Part shown: piece by piece, positions 1-8,333 of the stretch
Layout of the letters: every line of letters begins with the position of its first letter
How positions within the stretch are numbered: the stretch's first letter is position 1
Assembly (NCBI GenBank): GCA_049282265.1
Contig: JBAPTR010000067.1
Coordinates: forward strand, 1 to 56,854
DNA from: CAYUCJ01 sp049282265
GTDB taxonomy: Bacteria > Desulfobacterota > DSM-4660 > Desulfatiglandales > Desulfatiglandaceae
Direction: 5' to 3'
DNA length: 56,854 nt
Made by a program: the position numbers and the translations under genes
The notes under the pieces: model-generated
What the model was told of the DNA's origin: nothing
Databases searched by the model: none
Seen by the model: only the letters and a program-made list of their open reading frames with translations

Positions 1-527
1 CCCGTCACGAGCGCAAGACTGAGCGTAAAGAATACGATTGCGACGCCATCGTTTAAGAGGCTCTCGGCATCGAGCAACACAGATAGACGTTTCGGGACAC
101 CCAGGCTCTTAAAGATCGCGACGACGGCGATGGGGTCGGTGGCGGAGATGATCGCACCGAAGACCAGCGCATGTTTCCAGGTGAAATCCTGTACGAAATG
201 CAACGTGTTGACCACCGGTGTCAAAATCAGGGCCGTCAGCGCGATCGCTGCTATCACGCCGGGCAGGGCCAGCGAATGAATGGTGAGCCGGTTCCGCCAG
301 AATTGTTTGAACTCGATATAAAACGCGGCATCGAAGAGCAGCCCTGGCAGAAAGACGTTGAACAACAGCGCCTTGGTCAGGTGGGGTGCTTCGAAGGCAT
401 GAAGCAGCCCCAACACGAGGCCGGTGAAGACCAAGGCCACCGTATAGGGAACGGCCAGACGCTGTACCGCGATGGCCACGGCGGTGGCGACAACGAAGAG
501 CAAAATTAAAATGGTTTCCGTTTCCAT
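1..527 (-). CDS. Na+/H+ antiporter, CPA family, N-terminal part (runs off window)
   Basis: This is the N-terminal 175 residues of a membrane cation/proton antiporter; the 3' end lies beyond base 1. Translating the minus strand from the ATG at 525-527 gives METETILILLF, then successive hydrophobic helices. A conserved stretch reads SATDPIAVVAIFK, then LLDAESLFNDGVAIV. The ATDP and ESLFND motifs are hallmarks of NhaP/CPA1 sodium/proton antiporters, which exchange H+ for Na+ or K+ across the inner membrane for pH and salt balance. The frame is open to the window edge. A TrkA-N (nucleotide-binding) fragment sits just upstream in the next pseudogene, but the two are not in one frame. Family assignment is firm; ion specificity cannot be judged. 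Confidence 0.85.
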   Translation of the reverse strand, partial: METETILILLFVVATAVAIAVQRLAVPYTVALVFTGLVLGLLHAFEAPHLTKALLFNVFLPGLLFDAAFYIEFKQFWRNRLTIHSLALPGVIAAIALTALILTPVVNTLHFVQDFTWKHALVFGAIISATDPIAVVAIFKSLGVPKRLSVLLDAESLLNDGVAIVFFTLSLALVT

Positions 528-594
528 GCCGGTACGTTATCTCCGCCCATCATTCCGTCTAGCAAAGCCAACCCATTGTCTCTCGATTTCAGTT

Positions 595-948
595 TCAACT
601 ATTTGTTTTTCTTCGAAGCCGCATCCGACGGCCCCTCCTTCGCCGGCTTAGGTTCCCATCGCCTTGCAGAAAGCTGCAGTCCATCTCTTCGGACAATGCA
701 TCGATCCTGGCCTTGTCGTTCTCGATAATGACGACTTCGTGGCCGTTCGACAAAACGAAGCGGTCACGATTCGCCCAGTTGACGTCCTCCGGATCGTAGC
801 GCAGAAAGCGCTGCCACAAGCAGTAGACTGTTGGGGCGGCGCCCATCGGGGTAACGGGATGACCGGAGTTCGCCTTTTGAATGGCATCGATTGAAAGGGT
901 GCGAATGGCATTGATGCAAAGCCGATCGAGTTGAGCTTGGTCGATCAT
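595..948 (-). pseudogene. Chimeric remnant: transketolase N-terminus joined to a TrkA-N fragment
   Basis: The ATG at 946-948 has a good ribosome site (AGGAG about 7 nt upstream). The first ~69 residues are a normal transketolase start, with NSGHPVTPMGAAP and ending RDRFVLSNGH. Instead of continuing, the protein then reads EVVIIENDKARIDALSEEM and ends near LQGDG, which is the second half of a Rossmann TrkA-N (RCK) domain. After about position 655 a third piece appears in another frame: EPKPAKEGPSDAASKKNK followed by TAG at 599-601, which looks like an authentic C-terminal tail. The read-through frame ends at 595 in a run of arginines. Transketolase is normally about 650 residues, so more than 85% is missing. 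The thiamine-binding half is absent and no activity is expected. The first junction falls on the word GH(E), common to both families. Confidence 0.8.
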
Positions 949-1038
949 GGTTTCATTCTCCTGATGAAGGATGCCACGCTGGATCTTCACGCCGGGCGTT
1001 GCGTCGGTGGCCATGTCCTCCGTATTGCGTTCGTGCTA

Positions 1039-2142
1039 TCATTTTTTCTCCCGCTGTTGATTCGCCTTTCCGAGCGCATTGCTCTTTGACGCGATTGAAT
1101 CCATCAGCTCGTTCCAGGACTCGGCGAAAGATTGGGCTCCCTCCCTCTGGAGCTGAGCGGCGAGCGCCGCATCGTCCACCCCGACCTTTGCGAATCCGGC
1201 GAGTATTTCTTCGGCGTTGCCCCCGTCAACCGGCAACACGTCATTTACTTTACCATGGTCGGCAAAGGCGAGTAAGGTCTCCTCAGGCATCGTGTTGATG
1301 GTGCTTGGGGCCGCGAGCGCCTCGATGTAAAGGACATCTGAAGCCTTGGGGTCTTTAGTTCCAGTGCTGGCCCACAGGAGTCGCTGTGGCTGTGCTCCGG
1401 CCCCGGCAAGCTTCTGCCAGCGCGGCGAGGCAAGCAGGTCCTGGTTGGCTTTGTATATCCGTTTGGCGATGGCAATACCGAGGCGGTTCCGAAGTTCCCC
1501 CGGAACCTTTTCCATGACCGCCTTGTCCCAGCGGCTGATGAAGAGTGAGGCCACGGAGCCGACTGCCGGGCCGAGGCCGGCTTCGATCCGCCGCTCGATC
1601 CCTCGCATGTATGCTTCGGCTGCGGCGACGTAATGCTCTCGTGAGAACAAGAGTGTGACATTCACCGGCACTCCTTTAAAGATCGTCTCCTCGATGGCCG
1701 GCTGTCCTTCAGGAGTGCCCGGAATCTTGATGAAGAGATTGGGTCGTTTCGCTCTGCCGTGCAGTTTGGTTGCCTCTTTGACACTCCCGGCAGTATCGTA
1801 TGCGAGCAGCGGTGAAACCTCTAAGGATACCCAGCCGTCAACCCCGTTCGTTGCGTCGTAGATCGGCCGAAAGAGATCGGCCGCCTGGGTCAGATCCTCC
1901 AGGGCAAGTTCGAAGAACAACGCTTCCCCCGATTTTCTCTCACGCACCTTTTGCTGGATGGCATCGTTGTAGAACTCGGTATTTTTAATGGCATGATCGT
2001 AGATCGTGGGGTTAGAGGTAAGCCCCGTCACCGACAGTTCGGTGATATAATGGCGAAGAGTCCCCTTTGTCAGGAGCCCGCGCGTGATGTTGTCGAGCCA
2101 GAGGCTCTGACCGAGATCATGAAGCCGTTGTGTCGCTTTCAT
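1039..2142 (-). CDS. tal: Transaldolase
   Basis: Transaldolase of the non-oxidative pentose phosphate pathway (sedoheptulose-7-phosphate + glyceraldehyde-3-phosphate to erythrose-4-phosphate + fructose-6-phosphate), cytosolic, 367 aa, the length of the long bacterial type. The N-terminus MKATQRLHDLGQSLWLDN and the motif VTGLTSNPTIYDHAI are family signatures. The Schiff-base lysine lies in the barrel, probably in NLFIKIPGTPEG; the WASTGTKDP stretch is also characteristic. I chose the ATG at 2142 because AGGAGG stands 6 nt before it; the same frame stays open upstream to 2268 but that extension does not resemble transaldolase. The truncated transketolase 90 bp downstream suggests a former tal-tkt operon whose second gene has been destroyed. 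Confidence 0.95.
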   Translation of the reverse strand: MKATQRLHDLGQSLWLDNITRGLLTKGTLRHYITELSVTGLTSNPTIYDHAIKNTEFYNDAIQQKVRERKSGEALFFELALEDLTQAADLFRPIYDATNGVDGWVSLEVSPLLAYDTAGSVKEATKLHGRAKRPNLFIKIPGTPEGQPAIEETIFKGVPVNVTLLFSREHYVAAAEAYMRGIERRIEAGLGPAVGSVASLFISRWDKAVMEKVPGELRNRLGIAIAKRIYKANQDLLASPRWQKLAGAGAQPQRLLWASTGTKDPKASDVLYIEALAAPSTINTMPEETLLAFADHGKVNDVLPVDGGNAEEILAGFAKVGVDDAALAAQLQREGAQSFAESWNELMDSIASKSNALGKANQQREKK

Positions 2143-2641
2143 GGTTCCTCCTATTGCACGTGGTCGGCTTTGAATTCCACATTCTGGAAAGTACCGGTTC
2201 AGCAGAGAGACCGGAAGCGGGTCCGGCTCAGCTCGCCCTTTTCGAATCACTATTTGTTCCAAGATCACGCCTCCTTTCTCAGCCTGGCTTTCTTGTGAAT
2301 CTCCTTAATGAGAAGGTGAAGATGATGGAAAGTTTAGACCGACTATTGATGCCTGTCTATCAGGAAAATACTGATTTTTTGTAGTTTATTTCTGAAAAGC
2401 GGGAGGTGTTGGTGGCCAAGGCTTTCAAGGGGGAGAAGAACAGCCGCCCTTAAGACCACAATATGAAGTGGTCTATTGAAAAGCCTAGTACCAGATGTTG
2501 GACTTCTGCCGATAGCGTCCAAATGGGGAAAATTCTTAGAGCTTGATAAGTTTTTTTCTGAGAGCGATCTTGGCATCTCTTACGATTTCCGCAGTACCTT
2601 CTTGTGGTTGACCCGTTATTAGGAAATAAGAGACCATATTC
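2143..2641. other. 500-bp intergenic region, no convincing gene
   Basis: This gap lies between tal and the acyl-CoA synthetase, both read leftwards, so it should contain the tal promoter and the end of the synthetase transcript. On the minus strand an AAAGGAGGCGTG stretch near 2266-2277 could start a short reading frame that runs in frame into tal. I regard it as a leader or decayed sequence because tal has its own ribosome site. The inverted repeat AGACCAC/GTGGTCT at 2453-2474 is the only clear hairpin and has no T-tract. A 77-codon minus-strand frame at 2343-2576 resembles nothing I recognise. Confidence 0.5.
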
Positions 2642-5314
2642 TTAAGATTTCAGCTTCAACACGGCTTCACTCGTGCCGCCCGGAACCCACTGCGTTGTAA
2701 ACCCCAACCGCCTGAAGACCTTGATCATGCTCTGATTTTCCGTAAGGACATCTGCCCGGACATGCTCAAGCCCTCTCTCCCTGGCTATCTCGATGAGCAT
2801 CTCTACGAATTTAGTCCCAAGGCGTTTCCCCTGGAACTTATCCTGCACGAGGACGGCCAGTTCGCCGGACGTCAGGTCCTGGTTCATAATCAGTCTTGCG
2901 ACCCCTATCATTTTTTGTCTCCCGTTTTCCTGTACTTCGGCAACGATTGCCATGTGCCGGTCGTAGTCGATATTACAGAAGAGGATAAGCCACTCATGGG
3001 ATATGTCCTTGATCCTGGAGAAGAACCTGGTCCTCAATGACTCTTTGGACAACGAAGAGAGCATCTCGTCCTCCGCGGGCTCGTCTTCAGGGCGTATGGC
3101 CCTCAGAAGTACTTCGGTCCCATCCGACAGTTGCCAGGGTGTGGTGTACTTGGTTGGATAGGGAGTGATAATCAAGTGAGGATAGGGCGATCGGCTAGTA
3201 GCGTCATAATTCTTGTCAATAATGATTCGTGCATCAAGGGCGGAGGCTTTGCCATTGGATACGGCGAGAGGATTTATGTCGATTTCAGCTATTTCGGGAA
3301 AGTCGACGATCAGATTGGAAAAATTGACAAGGATTTCCTCGAGCCCCTCAAAATCTGCCGCCGGTTTTCCCCGAAAGCCCTGGAGCATTTTGTATAGCTT
3401 GGTGTCCTGCATCAACATCTTTGCCAGGGTCTGATTGAGCGGGGGAAGCCCAATCGAAAAATCCTTGATGAACTCCGCCATAGTCCCCCCCATCCCGAAG
3501 AGGATGACCGAACCGAAATCCCTATCCTTCCTGGTCCCGAGAATGAGCTCGTAATCAACGTCTGTGACCATCTTTTCTACGGCTACGCCCATTATAGCCG
3601 CTTCCGGGGCGCGTTTCTGCACCCTTTGCATCAACTTCTCATACGCTTCCTTCAGGGCTGCACTTGAATCGATCCCCATGATGACACCGCCCACATCGCT
3701 TTTGTGGGAGATGTCAGGCGAGACGACCTTGATAACGACCGGATAGCCGAACTTTTCTGCTATGCTTAATGCCGCTTCGGGATCTTGAGCGACCTGGACC
3801 ATCGTAACCGGGATACGGTAGGTCATGAGAAAATTCTTGGACTCTTCCTCGTTGAGAAGCGTTCGTCCTTCCTTGAGGGCCATATCGAGAAGCTCTTTCA
3901 GGTGATCTTTCGATGGCGCTTTGTGTGGCGGCAACTCGGCAGGAGTCTCATAGAGCTGGTCGAGATGTCTCTTGTACCTGCACATATTCACATAAGTTCT
4001 GACCGCCTCCTCAGGAGTGTCGTAGGCCGGGATGTTGTTCTCGACAAAAATGTGTCTCCCTTCCTCGACGTCTTCCGCCCCCATCCACGTTGCGATGATG
4101 GGTTTCCAGGCATTCTTTGCAATATCGACCACCGCTTGGGCAACCCGGGTTGAAGGGGCAGAGTCCATGGGCACGTAAATAATCAGCACTCCGTCCACCA
4201 TGGGGTCACTGAGGCATATGGTAAGTGCTTTCGTGAACCGGTCGACAGTTGCGCCTCCAAGAACGTCTACCGGATTCGCCTTGCTCCAGTAGGATGGCAA
4301 AAATGCGTTGAGTTGCTTCATGCTCTCCTCAGAGAGTTGCGCCAGTTTCCCACCCAGGTGAATAAGGGCGTCCGTGGCCATCACGCCAGGCCCGCCGGCA
4401 GATGTTACTATGGCGAGCCTCGGGCCGGCTGGTAACCTCTTCGAATCAAGAACCTGGGCAGCATCGAAGAGTTCCGCGATTTCCCCCACCCTTACGACGC
4501 CGGCCCTCCTGAAGGCCGCTTCATATACCGCATCGTCACCTGCCATAGCGCCTGTGTGGGAATGTGCTGCCCTTGCACTCTCCGCGAATCGCCCCGGCTT
4601 CAAAATGATGATAGGTTTTCGCCGGGCGAACCCTCGAGCCGCACTCATGAATTTTCTCGCGTTGCCCACACCCTCCATATAGATCAGGATGCTCCTCGTG
4701 GCCTCGTCATCTCCTAAGAAATCGATCATGTCGCCAAAGTCTACATCGATCATGGAGCCCAGTGATGCAAACATGCTGAACCCTATCCCGGCGCTGACCG
4801 CCCAATCGACTATCGCGCTGCCAAGGGCGCCGCTCTGGGAGATGAAGGCGATATTGCCAGGCGGAGGCTCACCCTGGAGAAAGGTCGCATTTAAACCCAG
4901 AAGGGGCCGCACAAAACCAAGGCAGTTTGGTCCCAGAATACGCATCCCGTATTTTTTCCTGATCCGGTCGATTTCGCTCTCTAACTGTATGCCTTCTTCT
5001 CCAATCTCCTTGAACCCGGCGGAGATTATGACTACCCCCTCTACGCCTGCCTGACCGCATTCCTCAGCCACACCAGGCACTGACCGGGCAGGCGTAGCAA
5101 CAACTGCCAGATTCACAGGCTCGGGAACGCCTGCGATACTGGGATAGCTCTTCACGCCCAATACCATCTGTCTGAGGGGGTTTACCGGAAATATCTTCCT
5201 CTCCTTTGACCGGAGCAGGTTCTCCAGGATTGTCCGTCCGACGGCTCCTTCCTTCTCAGTTGCGCCGATCAGGGCTATTGTTTTGGGATCAAACATCACT
5301 TGTATGTGGCTCAT
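2642..5314 (-). CDS. ADP-forming acetyl/acyl-CoA synthetase fused to a GNAT acetyltransferase
   Basis: An 890-residue fusion. Residues ~1-130 form a CoA-binding Rossmann domain (IALIGATEKEGAVGR at 13-27). Next come succinyl-CoA-ligase-like domains with the expected phosphohistidine in AHSHTGAMAGD (about His253), then an ATP-grasp domain from ~480 to 700 (GYPVVIKVVSPDISHKSDVG). The last ~155 residues are a GNAT acetyltransferase (VQDKFQGKRLGTKFVEMLI is the acetyl-CoA loop). NDP-forming synthetases interconvert acyl-CoA + ADP + Pi with acid + ATP. Proteins with this exact domain order include the protein lysine acetyltransferases of the Pat/YfiQ type, which silence AMP-forming CoA ligases. With the histidine present this copy could retain the ligase reaction, so the choice between energy conservation and lysine acetylation is open. 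Several AMP-forming ligases elsewhere in the window are possible targets. A ribosome site (AAAGGA) precedes the ATG. Confidence 0.9.
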   Translation of the reverse strand: MSHIQVMFDPKTIALIGATEKEGAVGRTILENLLRSKERKIFPVNPLRQMVLGVKSYPSIAGVPEPVNLAVVATPARSVPGVAEECGQAGVEGVVIISAGFKEIGEEGIQLESEIDRIRKKYGMRILGPNCLGFVRPLLGLNATFLQGEPPPGNIAFISQSGALGSAIVDWAVSAGIGFSMFASLGSMIDVDFGDMIDFLGDDEATRSILIYMEGVGNARKFMSAARGFARRKPIIILKPGRFAESARAAHSHTGAMAGDDAVYEAAFRRAGVVRVGEIAELFDAAQVLDSKRLPAGPRLAIVTSAGGPGVMATDALIHLGGKLAQLSEESMKQLNAFLPSYWSKANPVDVLGGATVDRFTKALTICLSDPMVDGVLIIYVPMDSAPSTRVAQAVVDIAKNAWKPIIATWMGAEDVEEGRHIFVENNIPAYDTPEEAVRTYVNMCRYKRHLDQLYETPAELPPHKAPSKDHLKELLDMALKEGRTLLNEEESKNFLMTYRIPVTMVQVAQDPEAALSIAEKFGYPVVIKVVSPDISHKSDVGGVIMGIDSSAALKEAYEKLMQRVQKRAPEAAIMGVAVEKMVTDVDYELILGTRKDRDFGSVILFGMGGTMAEFIKDFSIGLPPLNQTLAKMLMQDTKLYKMLQGFRGKPAADFEGLEEILVNFSNLIVDFPEIAEIDINPLAVSNGKASALDARIIIDKNYDATSRSPYPHLIITPYPTKYTTPWQLSDGTEVLLRAIRPEDEPAEDEMLSSLSKESLRTRFFSRIKDISHEWLILFCNIDYDRHMAIVAEVQENGRQKMIGVARLIMNQDLTSGELAVLVQDKFQGKRLGTKFVEMLIEIARERGLEHVRADVLTENQSMIKVFRRLGFTTQWVPGGTSEAVLKLKS

Positions 5315-5400
5315 CTTTCGGTCCTTTTTTTCAACTTTTCTGAATTTCGTCTTGGCCGCATCCTGCCCCGTAACCCTGGCGTGCCGGCCCAGCTAAGTCC

Positions 5401-5586
5401 TTATAGGAGGGCTGTGCGCGAGCCGGGTGTTCTCACCTCGACCGAGTGATCCTGTCGTTCGAAGGCGATCTCGCCCGCATTATCGGCCAGGTACAGGATG
5501 CGTTGAGTCTCGGCAACAGCGTTTCGAAATCCGCTCTGCTCCCCAACGAAAGGCTCTGTCAGGGCTTGAATGACGGATTCGCGCAC
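5401..5586 (-). pseudogene. DUF89 (ARMT1-like) fragment
   Basis: A 61-codon open stretch contains RILYLADNAGEIAFE, the most conserved metal-binding motif of DUF89/ARMT1-like damage-control phosphatases (the DNAGE core). The preceding RESVIQALTEPF also fits that family. A complete DUF89 protein is around 290-400 residues, so only a central slice remains. After the motif the reading changes to RQDHSVEVRTPGSR and ends at TAA. That tail resembles the HWVEVR ending of the neighbouring GH94-type remnant, as if a second copy of that gene end had been joined here. It is not a functional gene; it is the last piece of the patchwork running to 6466. Confidence 0.6.
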
Positions 5587-6466
5587 GTCGGACTCCGCAC
5601 CTCGACCCAGTGTTCCTCATGGTCGTAACAAGAGGGATGGTCTTATCGGGTTGCTCAATGCCATCCACGCTCACGCACATCTCCCCCTTCCCGGCGGGCG
5701 TTTGCAGGACCGCGATGTGGTAAACCGTCTCCCGATACCGGGAGTGCATCTTGAACCCCTCCCAATCCGCAGGGAGGCACGGCGTAAAACGCAGTTTATC
5801 CACTTCAAGTCTGAGCCCCAAAAGTGATTCAAGGATCAACCGGTACATCCAGCCGGCCGAGCCCGTGTACCATATCCAGCCGCCGCGGCCGGCATGCGGT
5901 GGTAGCGCATAGACGTCGGGCGCAATGACGTGACGGTAGCGATCCCGGGTGGCAAAATCCATCCTGCCGTAGACGCCGCCAGGATCCGAACGCAGGGTCT
6001 GTTCGACGGCGTTCATGGTCTCGACGAACTCACGCCAGTCCATCGCTCCCAGAAATCGGAGGCTGCCGTGCCGTGCGTCCTCCAGGACCTGCGGCCAGAT
6101 GCCCTCCGCCTCCCCCGTGATGACCGAGTCCACACGCTCCATGGCCTCCTCCCGGCACATGGTTGCGTGAATTCCGCCCATGACGACGGGTACGCCCAGA
6201 CGCCGGAAGTGAGTGGCCACTGCATAGGCTCGGTTCGCCTGGGAGGTGAAAGCGGTAATCCCCACCAGGTCCGGCCGGGGCATGGCCGAATAGTCCGGCG
6301 CGCCGAAATTCTCGTCCACGATCGAGATTTCCCACTCCGAAGGGGTCAGGCCCGCCAGAACCATGAGGCTGAGCGGTTTCCACACGCGGTAGCGGTTCCA
6401 GCGGCTCTCCTTGACATTGACGATGCTGACAAGCGGGTTGGATGGGTTGATCAGATATAGTCGCAT
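5480..6466 (-). pseudogene. Mosaic: B12-binding radical-SAM N-terminus + cyclic-glucan-synthase/GH94 pieces
   Basis: One open frame from the ATG at 6466 is built from unrelated parts. Residues 1 to ~135 are the cobalamin-binding domain of a radical-SAM protein (MRLYLINPSNPLVS; VVMGGIHATMCREEA; VITGEAEGIWPQVLEDARHG). The CxxxCxxC radical-SAM core is absent. At SLRF the sequence changes to LGAMDWREFVETMNAVEQTL and GGVYGRMDFATRDRYRH, typical of the NdvB cyclic beta-1,2-glucan synthase. At VI it jumps again to DVYALPPHAGRGGW and YTGSAGWMYRLI, the C-terminal glycoside phosphorylase (GH94) part. Near 5620 the frame slips: the true ending DHEEHWVEVR continues in another frame, while the open frame ends in low-complexity sequence at 5480. 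NdvB is normally over 2,800 residues. No part is complete, so this is decay or an artefact. Confidence 0.75.
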
Positions 6467-6468
6467 GC

Positions 6469-6714
6469 CTAAGCTTTCTTGATCAGGCGCAACAGAAATA
6501 GGAGGACGACGGCGCCTATCGTCGCGACGATCAAACTGCCGAACAAGCCACCTCCGGCGGACACGCCCAGAGTGCGGAACAGAAAACCGCCAAGAAATGC
6601 GCCGATCACGCCGACGATGATGTCTCCAATGACGCCAAATCCCCCGCCTTTCATCAAATGGCCGGCCAGCCATCCGGCAGTTAGTCCAATCAATATAAAC
6701 CAAACCAATTCCAT
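6469..6714 (-). CDS. GlsB/YeaQ/YmgE family stress membrane protein
   Basis: An 81-residue, glycine-rich membrane protein with three hydrophobic segments. The pattern GLTAGWLAGHLMKGGGFG followed by GDIIVGVIGAFLGGF is diagnostic of the transglycosylase-associated/GlsB-YeaQ family. These proteins are induced by envelope, osmotic or general stress; their biochemical role is unknown. Length is normal for the family. AAGGGAGAAGAT precedes the ATG at 6714. It heads a run of small minus-strand stress-type genes (BON protein, LapA-like, Hsp20), so a common stress regulation is plausible but not shown. The stop is 2 bp from the start of the downstream mosaic pseudogene. Confidence 0.85.
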   Translation of the reverse strand: MELVWFILIGLTAGWLAGHLMKGGGFGVIGDIIVGVIGAFLGGFLFRTLGVSAGGGLFGSLIVATIGAVVLLFLLRLIKKA

Positions 6715-6763
6715 ATCATCTTCTCCCTTTAACTCAGATAGACACGCACTTTCAGTACCTGCG

Positions 6764-7006
6764 TTACCCCTCCGGCTGCGCTACGGATCCTGAATAAAAT
6801 ACCGTGCACTTTTCACCCTGAATGAATTTCAGCGCATCCCCCAGCGGTTTCAACACGGATCCGGGAATTGGCTTAAAGACACTTTCCGTCTCGATCTGCG
6901 GTTTAAAGGCTTTGATATTGAGCAGGAGCGCGAGGATGCCTACGAAGACAGCAAACGTGATGACACCCATTGTTATGAACAGGATCTTTTTCTTATGGAA
7001 AGCCAT
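6764..7006 (-). pseudogene. AsmA-like protein reduced to its two ends (putative internal deletion)
   Basis: An 80-codon frame. Residues 1-35 form an N-terminal membrane anchor followed by LNIKAFKPQIE, which is how AsmA-domain proteins begin. After IE the sequence moves directly to VFKPIPGSVLKPLGDALKFI, which resembles the extreme C-terminal helix region of the same kind of protein. The several hundred residues of beta-rich AsmA domain in between are missing. FKP occurs on both sides of the presumed join. A short anchored protein could still be made, so it might alternatively be a genuine small membrane protein. I call it a remnant because neighbouring genes show the same sort of join. Assignment of the first part is moderate and of the second part weak. 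Confidence 0.45.
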
Positions 7007-7044
7007 GTTTCAGGTCCTCGCGCTCTTCCCTCCATTGCCGTCGT

Positions 7045-7359
7045 TTATTTCACGATCAGATCATTCTTTACGGATGTGACCCCTTTGACGCTACCTGCGA
7101 TTTCACCCGCCTTATCGACGGCCTTTTGAGAATTGACAAAGCCGTTCAGTTGAACGGTGCCCTTGTATGTTTTCACCCCGATCTGGAACGACTTGAGAAA
7201 ATCATCAGCTGCAAGCAGAGATTTGACCTTGGCCGTAATGACCGAATTGTCAACGTATTGACCTGTACTTTCCTGTTTGGATGTCGATGCACAGGCCGCA
7301 AAGGCGGCGATGAGCGCAAGAAGGACCAAATAGCCGACAAACCTACTCCTCCTTTTCAT
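7045..7359 (-). CDS. BON-domain lipoprotein
   Basis: A 104-residue exported protein. The start at 7359 follows GGAGGAGTAACTGCT; a longer in-frame start at 7395 lacks such a site. Residues 1-23 are a lipoprotein signal (LIAAFAACAS), with the lipidated cysteine in AAC. The rest is one BON domain: DNSVITAKVKSLL, KTYKGTVQLNGFVNSQKAVDKA and GVTSVKNDLIVK. BON domains are thought to bind phospholipid surfaces and occur in OsmY-like osmotic-stress proteins. Placement among GlsB-, LapA- and Hsp20-type genes supports an envelope-stress role. The gene appears intact, unlike its immediate downstream neighbour. Confidence 0.88.
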   Translation of the reverse strand: MKRRSRFVGYLVLLALIAAFAACASTSKQESTGQYVDNSVITAKVKSLLAADDFLKSFQIGVKTYKGTVQLNGFVNSQKAVDKAGEIAGSVKGVTSVKNDLIVK

Positions 7360-7426
7360 AGCAGTTACTCCTCCGTGTAAATTTGTTGATGACATGGTTG
7401 AAAACCAGACCTTTTCTATTTAGTTT

Positions 7427-7924
7427 CTATTTAGTCGGCGGCTTGATCACGTCCTTGGCACCTTTAATCGAAGCTGTCAGGGCATCCCTTACGGCCTTGG
7501 ATGCTTGTGTCCCGATTTCATCACCAGCTTCAATAGCCCCAGCGACTGCTTCCTTGGTTACCTCACTGATATCGGTGCTAGCCTTGCCTGCCGCTTTGAT
7601 GGCTGCCTCAGTGGCTGCAACAGCAATCTTGGCCACATCTGCCCCCACATCTGAACCCGCTTTCACAATTCCATAGACCGTGGACTTTATGGTCATGAAT
7701 AAGTCTCCGCCAACTTCGGTTGCGGCGTCGATTGCCCCTGACACGATCTCTCCCACTCTTATTTCAATGGCAAGCGTGAAATCGCCCACTCCCTCAATAG
7801 TCACTTTCACCAGATCGGCAGTCGTCTCCACAATGGCTTGTGCTTTCTCGCCGGTGCCCTTGAGGGCTCCGATAACCGCCTTCTTAGTGACCCTGCCCAT
7901 CGCTGTTAATGTGCTTTCCAGCAT
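7427..7924 (-). CDS. Alanine/valine-rich helical protein, function unknown
   Basis: A 165-residue protein dominated by Ala, Val, Ile, Lys, Thr and Gly in amphipathic heptad-like or 11-mer-like patterns (TKKAVIGALKGTGEKAQAIVET, cut here at its repeat-like words VIGALKG, AIDAATEVG, AAIKAAGKA). There is no signal peptide, no cysteine and no clear transmembrane helix. Composition and periodicity recall LEA-like or apolipoprotein-like stress proteins that coat membranes or other proteins, but I recognise no named family. It is preceded by GGAGGTCCGCA before the ATG at 7924. It stands in the run of small stress-associated genes, and the relation is inferred only from that position. A trimmed poly-TTTAGTTTCTATTTAGT duplicate lies around its stop codon. 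Confidence 0.65.
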   Translation of the reverse strand: MLESTLTAMGRVTKKAVIGALKGTGEKAQAIVETTADLVKVTIEGVGDFTLAIEIRVGEIVSGAIDAATEVGGDLFMTIKSTVYGIVKAGSDVGADVAKIAVAATEAAIKAAGKASTDISEVTKEAVAGAIEAGDEIGTQASKAVRDALTASIKGAKDVIKPPTK

Positions 7925-8028
7925 TGCGGACCTCCATTCTCAAGCTCCCGTTGAAAGAAAATTCTTATCCTCCATACTCTGACATGAAACTGCAGAGACT
8001 CCAACCTTCCATATTTCTCAAGGGAGAG

Positions 8029-8322
8029 CTATTCCATCTGAGACCCGCCAACATCTCCTTTTCCCAACTCCAGGACCTTCTCCTTCAATTTTTGCATCTC
8101 CTTGTTCATACGCCTTCCATGAAGGGATTTCTTCGCCAGCTTTGGTAAGGCCAAAACCGCCACAATAGCTCCACCAATGAGAGAGGAATAAAAAATCAAG
8201 GCTGTAATAGATAACTGCAACTTCCAGGTAAAAAACTTGAAGTCCAAAGGCATACTGTTTTGTACAGCGGTGATGATAATAACCAGGAGCAGCAAAAAGG
8301 TGATGATTAACGAAATGTACAT
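8029..8322 (-). CDS. lapA: LapA-family (DUF1049) inner-membrane protein
   Basis: A 97-residue protein with two transmembrane helices (residues ~3-20 and ~40-60) linked by the conserved AVQNSMPLDFKFFTWK segment, followed by a charged coiled tail (RRMNKEMQKLKEKVLEL). This is the DUF1049/LapA layout. In enterobacteria LapA works with LapB in control of lipopolysaccharide synthesis through LpxC. No LapB is encoded here, so a general envelope role is the safer statement. It follows the 27-codon frame at 8334-8417 by 11 bp on the same strand and may be translationally coupled to it. Confidence 0.82.
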   Translation of the reverse strand: MYISLIITFLLLLVIIITAVQNSMPLDFKFFTWKLQLSITALIFYSSLIGGAIVAVLALPKLAKKSLHGRRMNKEMQKLKEKVLELGKGDVGGSQME

Positions 8323-8333
8323 GTTGGCCTACT

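Noticed and set aside
2343..2576. 77-codon minus-strand frame in the gap upstream of tal
   Set aside because: No ribosome site and no similarity; low-complexity basic sequence.
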